This document shows, piece by piece, positions 53,701 through 61,760 of a stretch of DNA of 64,000 bases. How positions within the stretch are numbered: the stretch's first letter is position 1; each line of letters opens with the position of its first letter. The stretch spans positions 62,001-126,000 of the forward strand of contig JANEZZ010002201.1 in NCBI GenBank assembly GCA_026122225.1. The letters run 5' to 3'. The DNA is from Heloderma charlesbogerti (Eukaryota > Chordata > Lepidosauria > Squamata > Helodermatidae). Position numbers and translations under genes: made by a program. The notes under the pieces were generated by a model. It ran no database searches. It saw only the letters and a program-made list of their open reading frames with translations, and was not told the origin of the DNA.

Positions 53701-56700
53701 GAGCCGCGACTGCTCACTTTAATTTTCACATTATTATCATTCACATTTTACCCACCTAACACAAAATAGCTTTTGCATGACATCACCTTTTGAACTGCAC
53801 AATTTGTTTTTTTGGAGTTGCACAGTTTTCCCTACAACTGCACATTTTGTTGTCTGGCTGCACATTTTAAAAAGCTGTGCATGGGAAAATGTGCATTTCA
53901 TGGCATTAAACAATGGCAAACATAAATTTGTGAAGCAAAGTAGTACTGACTAGACATGGGAAAGTCTGTTGAGTATGAGATCAAAAGGAATAACTATATA
54001 AGATTTTGTATATATTAGCAACAGAAAAATTAACTACATTAACTGCATAAAATATGGAATTGTAAGTATTGATAATTTCAAAGCTAACTGAGGCAGAGTA
54101 ATTAGTTGTTGGAATCGTGATCAAGCTATACATATATTAAATTATACAATGGCAATTCTTTTTTAAATGGTTATTATTCTTATAACATTTTTTAAATTAT
54201 GAAATAAAAAATGGGAGAAAGTGTACCCTGCTCCAACCCACCTATTAGGCTTATGTTTATTATATGCAGACAAACTACAGTGCTTTTGCCGTTGATTGGA
54301 CAAATGTCCAATCAGTGTGGAATAACTATGACTTTATAAGGCAAACGTGTGGAGATGCTGTGCGTACTGCAGTGCAGAGTATTCTTGTTCTTGATCTTAG
54401 CATAGTTCTGAATGTTGAGGTAAAAAACTTATTTGGTGTGTGTCTATCCTATATGTTATGTGTTTTTGTTTTGTATCCTATTAGAAAATATTTGAATGAG
54501 TCTGAAGAGTTGAGGATACAAGCCTCTAAGGCTACCAGGGAGCACAGTGAATTTATTACCCACCTTTGTAATTTCTTTGACATGGGCATAAGAGGGAAAG
54601 AAGAACCACAGGAACATCTGCTCTCAAAGGTTTTTGATTTATACAATATTATAATTATGAGGTGTAACCAGTTATGTATATAACACCAAACTCCAGTGTT
54701 TACCATGTCCTATACAGACAGTTGAAGAGTCCACCGAGAAAATGTAACATAATATAGTTTTGCAGAAAAAAGATGTGTTGTGAAAGGAAGGAAGTCTGAA
54801 ACCACAAATATTCAATAATGCATTTTGCCAGAGTAGGAAAACATAATTGGCAGAAAAGGGTGCAGGAGAAGAGAAGAAAGCAAATGCATACCTCCCAATC
54901 CATATTGGAAGGCCAAGCAGATTTGCCACTCAGAGATACTCACTGGTCCAGTTCAGCCAATCTTGGGATAAACTGCAGTGAATAATTGTGAATCAACCAC
55001 AGTGAGCCTCAAGCTGATATGCACACTTTTCCTTCTTCTCTTCCTTTGCCTGAAAGAGGAAAAGAGTGAAGGCTTCCCTTTCAGTTTCGAACAAACCACA
55101 ATTCCATGTTACATCCAAACTTTGGGAACTGTGGTTTATTCTGACCCAAAGTTAATTTAAACCAATCAGGATCAAACTGAAGTTCCGTTCAAGGGGAGTG
55201 GGAATGCACAAGCCTGAGGCTCACTGCGGCTCATTCCCAATCACCAAAACCATGGTTATTATTTATTATAACTGTTGAATATTACTTTGACCTTGTTTTA
55301 AAGATTTCTGAAATGAAAAATTGCTAACTATCGTGGTAATTGAATGTCAAAAAATGTAACTAGAAAGTGGGAACTTACAAATCTAATTCTCTTTGTTAGG
55401 ACTTTACTTTATCTTCATAATTCATCCTAAGAAAAAAAATCAGAGAAGGAGGTGGTATTTATAGTAGAGAGCAGGGACCGCAATCCAGAGAGCTGATCAA
55501 TTAAGGCTGTGTTCTGTGCCAAAGACAGTATTCATAGATTTGAAGGCTCTATGATCAAGTCATTGTTGCCTGCAAGTACAGATTCATTTTTTCAGTCTCG
55601 CTATAGTTTCTGTGTCAAACAGGTTTTGTAGGGCTTGAAGGTACTTCAAAATGCGTTAAAGGCTGTTTGAAGAGAAACCAGAGTGGGACGAAACTCAACA
55701 ACAGCAAAAAACCTGTGTACTGCTGGGCAATTATAGCCTTTTTGTAGTACCTTAAAATCTCTGAAAAACTATTTTTTTGTACAAAGAATTACTCTGCGTG
55801 TGCAAGTGAGGCTTTTGATCAAACAGAAGGCTTCCTCCCATTTTCTATAATGCCCCACAGTGAGCTGTCTAGTGTAGGGGAGTTTCAAAAGTGCAGCACT
55901 ATTTAAGACATAATTTGGAGAAAGAAAGGGGGAAAAGGGTCAATCTTAGGCATATCCACATGCCAAAAGGGGCTTGCTGGCTCACAGTCAGAGCTCCTAT
56001 AGTTTCTCTGATGTGGTGTAGCACGCATCATTGCAGCCAATTAACCATTTGTGTCTCACCTTTCCCAGCATTTTGTGAACCGCCCAGAGAGCTTCGGCTA
56101 TTGGGCAGTATAGAAATGAAATGAAATGAATAAATAAATAAATAAATAAATGCCAATAAAATAGCTGCATACTCCATCCTTTGTTTGCAGAATATTCTTG
56201 TGCTTGCCAGAGGTCAAGAATATAACTCATGTGACTCCTTGACTTGAGCTTACATCTATAAAATGTACCCATTCAGCACAGTGTGCTAATTACTTTTTTT
56301 ACAGAATGGATGCCTGACTCTTCAGCCCCACCATTTCTTTCATGCTTCACAATAAAGTTCACTGTAGAAATAATACCAGAGCTCCATAAGACATCAGTTA
56401 TATAACCCAAGCTTTGTTTGTGAACAGAATGATGGGACTGGAAGGTATCACATGGGTCATTTATTCCAGTTTATTTATTTAAAATATTTCTATCCTGCCT
56501 TTTAGGATGAGCTCTCACAAGGCAGCTTACTTCAGAAGTGTTAAAACAAAACAATTAAATATCTTATAAACAACAGTAGAGTAAATATATATAGGCACCA
56601 GCAATAAGGTCAATAAAAAGCTTTATGGAATTTTTTTTAAGTATTTAGGTACTGATTAAAGGCTACACAAGAAGGGGTAAATCAGAGTTTTCAGGGGAGA

Positions 56701-58409
56701 GAATTCCACAAGTGGGGCCACCACTGACAAGGCTCCGTCACTGATACTAACTACTAGCCTGATCAGCTTTGGTGGAAGGCCCAAGAACAGGGCCTCTGAG
56801 GCTTATCTTAGGGCCTGGGCAGGTTCATATGGGCCTTCAAATAACCTGGCCCCAAACTGTACAGGGATTTAAAGCACTTTAAACTGAGTCCCTAAACAAA
56901 TAGGTATGCAGTGGAGCAGATGCAAAATTGGTGTGATATGATCAAACCACCTAGCTTCCACAAGCATTCTGATGGCTGAATTTTGAACCAACTGACGTTT
57001 CCAGACTATCTTTAAAGGCAGCCCTACAAAGGAATATTATAGCAGTCAATGTGTAACTGAGGCCAGGTCTGCTTTCTCCAGATAGGATTACAGTTGGAAC
57101 AGTAGTCTCCCAACACTACCTTCTGGACCTACCCCTCCAGAAAGGGCTGGAGCAACTGTTAACCCATGCCTCCAAGTCCTGCTGTGGTAAAAGGTGGTCC
57201 AGAAGGATGCCATGGTCAATGGTACCAAAAGCCATGGAGAGGTCCAGGAGAACCAACAGGGTTGTACTTCCCTTGTCCATTTCCCAGCGAAGAACATTCA
57301 GTAGGGTGATCAAGACAGTTTCAGTCTCATAGCGAGGCCAGAAGATGAACTAGAACAGATCCAAATAATCAGTTTCATCCAAAACTGCCTGGATTTAACT
57401 AGCAGACTAGTTAAAAAATTATCTTCTACAAAAATGGCTGGTGGAGGAGGGATGGCTCTCTCTGTCCCTCTTTCTGCCAGCCCACTTGGCTTCTGTGCTT
57501 CCCATGGAAGATGGATGGAGCAATCCATTCCTCATCTGCCAGCCTGCTCACTCACTCAGCTGAATGTTAAATACAACATTGGTTTTGCCATACCTAGCTT
57601 GTCTAACCTGGATGTATGAGCCACCTACTCTCCAATGATCCCACTGAAGGCATCAAAAGGTGAAATAATATCCCATCTCTAGACCTCCTCTGTTAAATTA
57701 CATTTCTTTCTTTAGGGGTTAATCACAGGTAATAGGAAGTCCTAGTCCCTAAGTCCAAGGAAATGATTACTTCATAGGCTGACTGTGATGCTGCATCCCC
57801 ATAAGGGACAGACCTGATTAAACTGTACTCTTTGCTCCTAAAACCTAAAGAGGTTGTCCCAGGTCCATGGAGGATCATCTCTGACACCATATACACAATT
57901 TCAAGTATCCATAATTGCTGCAGTACAAAACCTTTATTTATGGGCAGCTACAGTAACTTTAATGGGATTGCTTCAGAGCAAATGACATATGGATCAGAAT
58001 CAGTTTTTTTATGCTACAGTGTAATTTAATGTGTGTTTAGGTTTTCTGCTAAAATCAGTGGGACTTGAATGAGCTTAACTGTGGTTGAATTGTGGTATGA
58101 ATTTGCCCAAAAAATTACAGTATGATAAGCAAGAGCATTTAAATCTACATAGCTATTTGACAGTGGGGAAACCCAGTATTAAATAACCAGTTTTAAATAA
58201 TTACCTAACTTCTATGCTTCTAGATCAGTGGCATGCATAAAGAGACTGCAGTGCTAAAAGGACAGATTGCCACACTCAAAGAGACCGTAAATGTTCATGA
58301 GATGGAGTTGAAAGCTAATAGAGAAACCATCATGAGGCTTGTTTCAGAGCTGAGCAAAGAGCAGAAAAAGACAGCAGGCTGCTCTCAAGACATGGAAAAG
58401 CTAAGCGAG
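27589..58409 (+). CDS. CCDC170: CCDC170, N-terminal part, six exons seen
   Basis: Coiled-coil protein that binds Golgi-associated microtubules; in human its gene lies between ARMT1 and ESR1. Exons seen: 27589-27714, 40989-41101, 48174-48305, 50351-50607, 54485-54629 and 58224-58409. The strongest family matches are REQLCHYR, SELAALLVKYECAQAE, DLKSKL, IQELKAEV, ARQSSLL and NVHEMELKANRETIMRL. The heptad-rich, glutamate/lysine-rich sequence predicts long coiled coils, with no membrane segment. Exons 3 to 6 join in phase. The junction from the second exon (phase 2) to the exon at 48174 (phase 0) does not fit, so a small exon may be missing or an alternative acceptor at 48140 used. The C-terminal exons lie to the right of the window. 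The introns are rich in transposons. Confidence 0.88.
27905..28185. repeat. Poly-G and poly-C runs in CCDC170 intron 1
   Basis: A run of G at 27906-27917 and a run of about 16 C near 28170-28185, with GC-rich DNA between. A CG/TG alternating run lies just upstream near 27806-27840. Confidence 0.75.
28548..28682. mobile_element. Palindromic TTAA-type MITE, copy D
   Basis: Ends AAGGGCATAATCCTATG and TAGGATTGCACCTTAA. The two arms around CCCCAGCCAGCCATGG are almost perfect. Its right TTAA is shared with copy E, so the two are head to tail without a spacer. Confidence 0.82.
29437..29907. repeat. 471-bp near-perfect inverted repeat
   Basis: Two arms of about 230 bases meet at 29672 around TTATTTG. 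Outer parts carry GATAGGCTACGTGACGATT, middle parts CCCATAGGGAGCCGCCATT next to an A-run/T-run pair, and inner parts TAGTCTACGTAAATGTTTAC. By eye about one base in twenty differs between the arms. Each arm itself contains smaller palindromes, so the structure is nested. Confidence 0.93.
29937..30060. repeat. Tandem GC repeat, unit about 41 bp, about three copies
   Basis: The unit contains GGCCGGGCCGAGGCGGGAAG then CCTCCCCCC and GGCCTGAATTTC. Copy 1 of the element (near 7172-7250) has fewer units, so the number varies between copies. Confidence 0.82.
30930..31080 (-). mobile_element. L2-clade LINE 3' tail, antisense
   Basis: TTATTTATCTATCTATGCTG followed by AAGGCAGCATACAGTACAAT and AATAATAAAACAGT is the antisense tail type seen at 51378. 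Only the tail is recognisable. Confidence 0.5.
31625..32040. mobile_element. Non-autonomous hAT element (CAGGGGTCACCAAC family)
   Basis: Ends CAGGGGTCACCAAC and GTTGGTGACCCCCA. A perfect 8-bp duplication CTGTATAA lies at 31617-31624 and 32041-32048. It is 416 bp, non-coding, in CCDC170 intron 1. Confidence 0.88.
32141..32216. mobile_element. Short palindromic MITE (AATCCTATGCATG type, diverged)
   Basis: CAATCTTATACTCATCTGGG pairs loosely with AGACATGTATAAGATTGTGC. Same family as 11914. Confidence 0.55.
32261..32390. mobile_element. hAT-type palindromic MITE
   Basis: AGGTGTAGACAACCTGGTGC pairs with the end GGGCACCAAGTTGCTTGGC around a CTACAGTTCCCAT / ATGGGAGTTGTAG stem. Same superfamily as 5667. 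A shorter relative lies at about 32475-32590. Confidence 0.65.
32683..32727. repeat. TA microsatellite
   Basis: About twenty uninterrupted TA units. Confidence 0.95.
33121..33227. mobile_element. Palindromic TTAA-type MITE, copy F (internally deleted)
   Basis: Ends CTAAGGGCACAATTCTATG and CATAGGATTGTGCCCTTA. The right arm lacks the CTGGGAGTTGTAGG segment, so this is a deletion derivative. Confidence 0.75.
33995..34733. mobile_element. hAT-type palindromic MITE with CR1 inserted
   Basis: A perfect 8-bp duplication GCCTAGAC (33987-33994 and 34734-34741) flanks ends TAGCCTTCCCCAACCTG and GGTTGGGGATAGCTG. The middle is interrupted at GGGGATGAT by the LINE at 34091-34680. Confidence 0.82.
34091..34680 (-). 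mobile_element. CR1-clade LINE 3' fragment, antisense
   Basis: Starts AGAACATAATGAGAGTCATG and contains CCCTACATCTTGTAGAAGTG, ATGTCTCCCCTTACTCACC, TTTTAGTTGCTTTTTCCTGC and AGCTCTACAATATCCTTTTT. The match to CR1 3' regions (antisense) is clear. ATGAT flanks both sides (34086-34090 and 34681-34685). It is truncated at its 5' end, as usual. Confidence 0.75.
35500..35620 (-). mobile_element. L2-clade LINE 3' tail, antisense
   Basis: TTTATATATTTATTTGTTT, then TTGGCCGCCTTTCAGGGCAG and CCCAAGGTGGCATACAGC, then AATAAAATACATAAAAATA. A short tail-only copy. Confidence 0.55.
36000..36705 (+). mobile_element. L2-clade LINE 3' end, sense, with AAT tail
   Basis: Encodes the degraded C-terminus of the L2 ORF, including RERAFSVVASHLWNKLPDEV and TYLFSQAF, after a CTGGCTGCCTATATGCTT block. 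The 3'UTR has AACTGCCCAGAGAGCTTCGG and ends in about fourteen AAT-type units. It lies in CCDC170 intron 1. Confidence 0.85.
37812..37945. mobile_element. hAT-type palindromic MITE
   Basis: Left end CAGGGGTAGGCAACTTGAGG, right end GGTGTGCCTACAC. The inner stem CTCTCCAGATGTTTTGGCC pairs with GGCCAAAATATCTGGAGAG. Confidence 0.68.
37987..38233 (-). mobile_element. tRNA-derived SINE with L2-like tail, antisense
   Basis: An ATTT-repeat tail, TACCCCGCCTTTCTCCCTC, CCTCACAACAACAACCCTG, CAAAGTCACCCAGTGAGC and the head ACTACACTACACTGGCTCTC. Nearly full length and similar to the copy at 60205. Confidence 0.85.
38588..39030 (+). mobile_element. Foldback hAT-like element, copy 3 (diverged, short)
   Basis: The left end TAGGGATGCTGG and right end TTCGTACATCATA resemble the other two copies. 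Inside, 38822-38933 is a near-perfect inverted repeat carrying TTTACGTAGCCTATCACG and GCAGGGACGCAAATGGC. CCAGGTAAGG sits near the right end. The flanking duplication is degraded (ATCATAGG and TGTCATGG), so the exact limits are less sure. It lies in CCDC170 intron 1. Confidence 0.75.
39040..40980. other. CCDC170 intron 1, no recognised feature
   Basis: No exon or repeat family recognised except a short TG run near 39775-39793. Confidence 0.45.
40989..41101 (+). CDS. CCDC170: CCDC170 coding exon 2 (probable)
   Basis: Acceptor TTTTTTTAAATGCAG|TCA and donor TTATG|GTAAAA. Only the frame set by exon 1 (phase 0) is open. It encodes 37 residues, SSVFTSLTCAASEVSV and so on to SFASLSDAHTARL, plus two bases (TG). 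The serine-rich sequence is not coiled coil. It ends in phase 2, which does not fit directly to the acceptor at 48174. Confidence 0.65.
41376..41416. repeat. CT/CA microsatellite
   Basis: A short CT run followed by interrupted CA repeats. Confidence 0.88.
42102..42290 (-). mobile_element. CR1-clade LINE fragment, antisense
   Basis: AATCATAGAATTGTAGAGTT, GGAAGGGACCTTGGACGTC and ATCTAGTCCAGACTCCTG are the antisense 3' terminal blocks typical of CR1-type LINEs. A fragment of about 190 bases. Confidence 0.65.
42592..42640. mobile_element. Half of a short palindromic MITE
   Basis: CTCAATGGGACTTACTTTTG then GTAGGATTGCACTGTAA is the right arm of the family at 11914; the left arm is missing. Confidence 0.55.
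42938..43022. mobile_element. Short palindromic MITE
   Basis: GGTCACAATCTCATGCATGT pairs with AAACATGCTTAAGAT around CCCATTGAACTCAGTGGGA. Same family as 11914. Confidence 0.65.
44065..44506. mobile_element. Candidate TIR element with overlapping long open frames
   Basis: GAGCAGTCCTATGGGCATCC (44067-44086) is mirrored by GGACCATAGGATTGCTCTC (44486-44504). Between them both strands are open for over 100 codons, but the predicted proteins (serine/proline-rich and glutamate-rich) match nothing I know. More likely a GC-richer transposon than a gene. In CCDC170 intron 2. Confidence 0.45.
45347..45693. mobile_element. Long hairpin MITE
   Basis: CCCAGTTCACATGATTAAAT on the left is mirrored by ATTTAATGGTGCAAACCCAG on the right. 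Further inside, CCTAAATAAGCCACC matches the inverse of GTGGCTTATTTAAAC, and CCCATTCCATAACC matches GGTTATGGAATGGG. It is about 347 bp, non-coding. The AAACCACAGTGGC-type sequence also appears in the elements at 10968 and 16864. Confidence 0.72.
45890..45975 (+). mobile_element. L2-clade LINE 3' tail, sense
   Basis: GTGATCCACCCAGAGAATTT, GGGGTGGCTATATAAATAAT and AATAAATAAA are the 3' tail signature of L2-type LINEs. Confidence 0.6.
46768..48075 (-). mobile_element. L2-clade LINE, 3' part, antisense
   Basis: Starts with an ATTA tail repeat (46770-46792) and runs into antisense 3'UTR and ORF sequence. Blocks shared with the copies at 51378 and 56470 include ACAGAAAAGGCCCTCTTCC, AATTTGAGCCCAG, GTCTAGTCTAGATGTAACC and CAATGGTATCAAAAGCCACT. 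Minus-strand frames encode relics such as ANQLKLNPHKTEILL. It ends about 100 bases before a CCDC170 exon. Confidence 0.78.
48174..48305 (+). CDS. CCDC170: CCDC170 coding exon with REQL..YR motif
   Basis: Acceptor CTGTTTTTTACCAG|GGA, donor GCGGAG|GTAAGC, 132 bases, phase 0 at both ends. Encodes GAQNYFLLDIPVTREQLCHY then RNAAEMAHSELAALLVKYEC and AQAE, which matches the vertebrate CCDC170 N-terminal coiled coil. An alternative start at 48140 (weak acceptor GAAGCAG|G) would add 34 bases and restore phase with the exon at 40989. Confidence 0.9.
49640..49815. mobile_element. Two adjacent short palindromic MITEs
   Basis: 49640-49722 and 49725-49815 are neighbouring copies of the family at 11914, each with ends AATCCTA... 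and ...TAGGATTG around AGTAAGT / ACTTACT stems. Confidence 0.65.
50351..50607 (+). CDS. CCDC170: CCDC170 coding exon (coiled coil)
   Basis: Acceptor CTGTTTATAG|CTT, donor AAATCAG|GTAAGG, phase 0 to 2. Encodes LLDLKSKLACKDVSIQELKA, then EVGGYKENDARQSSLL, then SRLQEIEKES, and on to GTIQEQEGQI. It is a close match to vertebrate CCDC170 and a typical heptad coiled coil. Confidence 0.95.
50622..50712 (+). mobile_element. SINE 3' piece, sense
   Basis: GAGGAGCGGGATCATGTAAG, CCACCTTGGGTTCCTTG and GGCAGGGTATGTAAATAATA match the 3' half of the SINE at 17134. Confidence 0.65.
50906..51035. mobile_element. hAT-type palindromic MITE
   Basis: AGGGGTGGGCAACTTCTGGC, CAGAAGTTTTGGCCTACAAC and the inverted stem GGGAGTCACATGGCAAAAC. 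Its right end is degraded. Confidence 0.58.
51378..52690 (-). mobile_element. L2-clade LINE with reverse-transcriptase relic, antisense
   Basis: The longest LINE copy in the window. The minus strand encodes RT blocks LVLLDLSAAIGTVNHSILLD, VPQGSVLSPMLFNIYVKPLG and the catalytic YADDTQFYLSF (52166-52669). Downstream comes the C-terminal block HWLPVVFWAQFKVLAS and RERAFSVVVPTLWNSLPSDL (51571-51957). It is split by frameshifts and 5'-truncated near 52690. The tail is an ATTT repeat at 51378. VNHSILL and YADDTQ are typical of the L2 clade. It lies in a CCDC170 intron and is inactive. Confidence 0.9.
52700..54480. other. CCDC170 intron, no recognised feature
   Basis: No exon or repeat family was recognised in this interval. 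Confidence 0.45.
54485..54629 (+). CDS. CCDC170: CCDC170 coding exon with a weak donor
   Basis: Acceptor TATCCTATTAG|A, phase 2 to 0, 145 bases. Encodes KYLNESEELRIQASKATREH, then SEFITHLCNFFDMGIRGKEE, then PQEHLLSK. The acceptor phase fits the preceding exon exactly. The donor AAAG|GTTTTTG is unusually weak after the GT. The similarity to CCDC170 is moderate but the position and phase are right. Confidence 0.85.
54640..56060. other. CCDC170 intron, possible degraded hairpin element
   Basis: Sequence near 54960-55260 has short inverted AACCACAGT / ACTGTGGTTT stretches like those in the MITE at 45347, but no clear ends. Nothing else recognised. Confidence 0.35.
56075..56152 (+). mobile_element. 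L2-clade LINE 3' tail, sense
   Basis: GTGAACCGCCCAGAGAGCTT, CGGCTATTGGGCAGTATAG and AAATGAAATGAATAAATAAA. Confidence 0.65.
56470..57420 (-). mobile_element. L2-clade LINE, 3' part, antisense
   Basis: A tail with TTTATTTATTTAAAATATTT and CCTGCCTTTTAGGATGAGC is followed by antisense blocks such as GAGAATTCCACAAGTGGGGC, CAAATTGGTGTGATATG-like sequence and CCATGGTCAATGGTACC. Minus-strand relics include LLVLLDLSMAFGTIDHGILL near 57270. It parallels the copies at 46768 and 51378. Confidence 0.75.
58224..58409 (+). CDS. CCDC170: CCDC170 coding exon (NVHEMELKA block)
   Basis: Acceptor CTATGCTTCTAG|ATC, donor GCGAG|GTGTGT, phase 0 at both ends, 62 codons. Encodes ISGMHKETAVLKGQIATLKE, then TVNVHEMELKANRETIMRLV, and on to EKLSE. 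This is the best CCDC170 match in the window. The next exon lies beyond it and was not found before base 64000. Confidence 0.96.
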
Positions 58410-60200
58410 GTGTGTCCTTTTAATAAGCTTGTTGCATCTCAAGTCTTTCTCTATATAGACTTATTTTGAAGAGTGCTGTATGATCAGTCTGCACAAGTGT
58501 TTATGTGTGAAGGGGCTGAACTCCTTGAAAAATTTATTACAAAATGCTTTTTTAGGGCCCAGCTAAACAAGATGTTGGAGATCCATGATCAGATCTCCTG
58601 CCTCCTTACATTTTAGCAAATAGCACCCACAGTCAGATTAGGATCAGAGTACTGGGTGAGGGGGGGATTAACACCCAAAGAAAATTCTACCACCCCAAAG
58701 CTGCTATTTTCCGTCTCGGGGGAAACAAACATGTAGACAGGCTTCAGGAAACCACATTGTAAGTTATGGTAAAAAAAATGCTGAAGAGCTGGAGATCTCT
58801 CTAAAGTTTCCATATTATGCTGAAGGCGGCAACCCACTTTTCAGTTGAAATTTTAAAATTAAAATTGAGAACTTTCTTGCTTCTTCAGCAAAACAAACAG
58901 CTGTAGTTAGGATCAGCCCTTACCCTGAACTAACTAGAAGCATTCACTTCTCGCATAGATTCCAGGCGGAGCATAATTTTCCTGCCTCCAGCCTCCATCT
59001 CTGTATGTCATTTAAAAACAATAACAACCTCCAACTGGGAGTTTGTGGTATATCATTTTGATTTTCTGATTCAGATACAAAAGTGTCTGATGTGTTTGAT
59101 CATAGCTACAAAAGAGAAATGTAGCCACTAGGTGGCTACATTCAGAGAGCTTACCAGCAACTTCCCATATACTGGCTATAAAGTAATAAAATGTGGTTGT
59201 CCTCCAAAACAAGCTAACTACATGACTAGAGTAGTTCTCAATGCAGGAAGAGTCCAAGACTTACTGAAACAGATGTTCAAGCAAGTAAAAAGAAAAGATC
59301 TTGAGCCATTCAGCTGATCTGGTTTAAATTAAAGTCTGATTATATCTAATCAATTTTAAATTGGTTAATGTTTTAAAATGGGTTATTTAATGGATTGGTG
59401 CTTTTTATAAAAGGAGCAATAAATCTGTCATATGAATCTTGTGAAAAACACTTCAGGGGCACTTTAGGATATAAAATTATATGTATGTTTCTTATGCAAA
59501 CTTTAATTGTAAATTAAATGATGGAATAGTCGTTAGCAGTGAAACCACGTCACTTTTACATTTGACAAAGACAGGGTCTTTTGTCATATCAGCATGTAGA
59601 TTCTGCCAAAGTCAAGCACAGCCATGGCATACACAAGATCACATCTGAGCTAAACTGAGTACACTCCAGAAACTTAGAAACTGTTGGTGATTATACTTGG
59701 AGGGACAAAGATGTTCTTGTGTGAGATAAATGGTTAATCATTTGATTTATAAAATTAGGGGCCACATTTCACACATGATTTGGATTGTGGCAAGAAAGCC
59801 ACTATGGGGCTGGGGGAGGAACTCAAACTGGTCCTTTCTAGATCTCTTGTGCAGTTTTTACACTCAATCCAAGCCTTGAAGAGTGGCTGGAATAGTTGTC
59901 ACTTATGATTTAAGGAACACTGGTGTACTTACAAATTCTTTTAAATTAAGGGATTTGGCCCTTGGATGATCTGTTTTGAAAGCATACTCTGCCTGCCAAA
60001 GCAAGTCTTGCCACCAGACGAATAAAACCACAATGGAAAATATGGCAATGACTTAACCTACAATATTAGTGTTTTGTTTTATTTTGATTCTATCATTAAC
60101 ATTTTATGAGACATGGGAAACATAAACAGATCTTAATATATAACAATTTTGAACTCTTCCATTCAAAACATATGGCTATCATTGCTAATCACTGAGCTCT
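58410..60200. other. CCDC170 intron, no recognised feature
   Basis: A plus-strand open stretch at 59132-59317 (ending QMFKQVKRKDLEPFS) has no recognised family; it may be chance or an old repeat. Confidence 0.4.
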
Positions 60201-60204
60201 GCTT

Positions 60205-60477
60205 TCAGTCTTCTTATTTATTTATTTATTTATTTATTTAATTCATTACTTTTATATCCCGCCTTTTTTCCTCCTTAAGGAACCCAAAGTGGTGTACATA
60301 ATCTTCCTCTTCCACCTCCATTTTATCCTCACAACAACAACCCTGTGAGGTGTGTTGGGCTGAGAGTCTGTGACTGGCTCAAAGTCACCCAGCAAGCTTC
60401 CATGGCCTAGTGGGGACTAGAACCCGGATCTCCCGACTCCCAGTCCAGCGCTCTCGCCACTACACCACACTGGCTCC
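60205..60477 (-). mobile_element. tRNA-derived SINE with L2-like tail, antisense
   Basis: An ATTT tail repeat, TATATCCCGCCTTTTTTCC, CCTCACAACAACAACCCTG, CAAAGTCACCCAGCAAGC, then CTACACCACACTGGCTCCC. Near full length; the same family as 37987. Confidence 0.85.
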
Positions 60478-60752
60478 CTTGTAGGGAAAAGCTCTTCATA
60501 ATAGACAGACAGACATAGTTTGACTTGAGGGAATTGCTGAACAGTATTAGGATCTTTCCAGACATTTTAATCCTCTAGGAGGATTTCATGGTGGTAAATG
60601 GAGCAGCTAGAAAGTGCTGCCATTTTGGTAACCACTGCTTGACAGCTGTAGCTCAACGCTGACATTCCTGTTCCCAACTAGCATGACTAGTGCAGGTCTT
60701 CTGTTGTGTGGGAAGGCAACTGTGCTAGTGTTGCAGGCCCCTGGGAGTGGGA

Positions 60753-60926
60753 GGGGCCATAGCGCAGTGGTAGAGCATATGCTTTGCATGCAGAAGGTCC
60801 CAGGTTCAATTCTTGGCATCTCCAAGTAGGGCAGGAAAAACTCCTACCTGAAAACCCAGAGAGCCACTGCCAGTCAGTCTCGACAATACTGCGCTAGATA
60901 GACCAATGGTCTGTGTGAGGCAGCTT
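60753..60926 (+). mobile_element. tRNA-Ala-like SINE
   Basis: The head is tRNA-like. The A box CGCAGTGGTAGAGCATATGC, anticodon-like TTTGCATGCAGAAGG and B box GGTTCAATTCTTGGC resemble tRNA-Ala(TGC). The body has GAGAGCCACTGCCAGTCAGT and GATAGACCAATGGTCTG. It is not a functional tRNA gene because the 3' part of the cloverleaf continues into SINE body. It is a second SINE family, distinct from the one at 60205. Confidence 0.82.
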
Positions 60927-61090
60927 TTATTTATTTTATTTATATTGTTCTTTTATGTATTTAAAAGATTTTAATGGCCCTCTTCAGCCAAAAAGGCTCC
61001 CAGAGATTACATATAATCAATTAAACAAGACAGGCTTACAATCTAAAAAGACATGACACATAAGGAAAAAGAAATGGGGAGGGAAGAGGG
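60927..61090 (-). mobile_element. L2-clade LINE tail, antisense
   Basis: TTTATTTATTTTATTTATAT, AAAAGGCTCCCAGAGATTAC and CAATTAAACAAGACAGGC look like an antisense LINE tail. The body is not recognisable. Confidence 0.4.
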
Positions 61091-61734
61091 AAAACAATTC
61101 TCTTTCACCAGGGCGGGTAGCATGGCCCCTCTTCCCCCTCTCTTCTCCCTCAGCTCGGCCTCCTGGAATGGCTGCTGGTGGTAACAGCTAAGAGAAGAGG
61201 AGCCCTCATGGGGTAGGACTCTCAGCAGGGCTGGTGGTATGGCCCTGCTCTCCCTCTCATCTCCCTCAGCTCAGCCTGCTGGAATGCCTGCTGGTAGTAA
61301 CAGTTGAGGAAGGAGAAGCTTTCAGGTTCCACCTGTTGGATGTTGGCTGTAACAATACACAGCCCCCTCCTTTCTGACACATGTCAATGCATGTCCCCAA
61401 ATCACTTCTTGTTTTTTTAAAAATCTTTTAAAAAAATGTATTTGGAGACTTTGCACTCACCCAGTCCAACACAGGTGCACAACCTTTCATTAATTAATTC
61501 AGTCATTTAAATATTCCCACCTCATTTCTCATAAAAAAAAATACTGAGGTGGCAAACAACATATTTTAAAAGAAGAAACTTTAATTTATTTGCTATATTT
61601 AAAAATGGGAGTACTACCTCCACAAATTGATCTTGCAGCAGTAAAGCCAGCCCTGCCCCAGACTATCACTTTCTATTCCTTATTTAGGTTGTATTGAATT
61701 AATCTCCAGTTTCTCTATAAGCTTATAAGAATTG

Positions 61735-61760
61735 TATAATAAATAAATAAATAAATTAGC
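61735..61760. repeat. AAAT tandem repeat
   Basis: Five AAAT units near 61740-61757. Confidence 0.65.

Noticed and set aside
59132..59317. A possible CCDC170 exon or pseudogene piece
   Set aside because: It does not match the expected next CCDC170 residues and lacks matching splice sites; no family recognised.
60753..60830. A tRNA-Ala gene
   Set aside because: A and B boxes are present, but the 3' acceptor half is replaced by SINE body, so it is a tRNA-derived SINE head.
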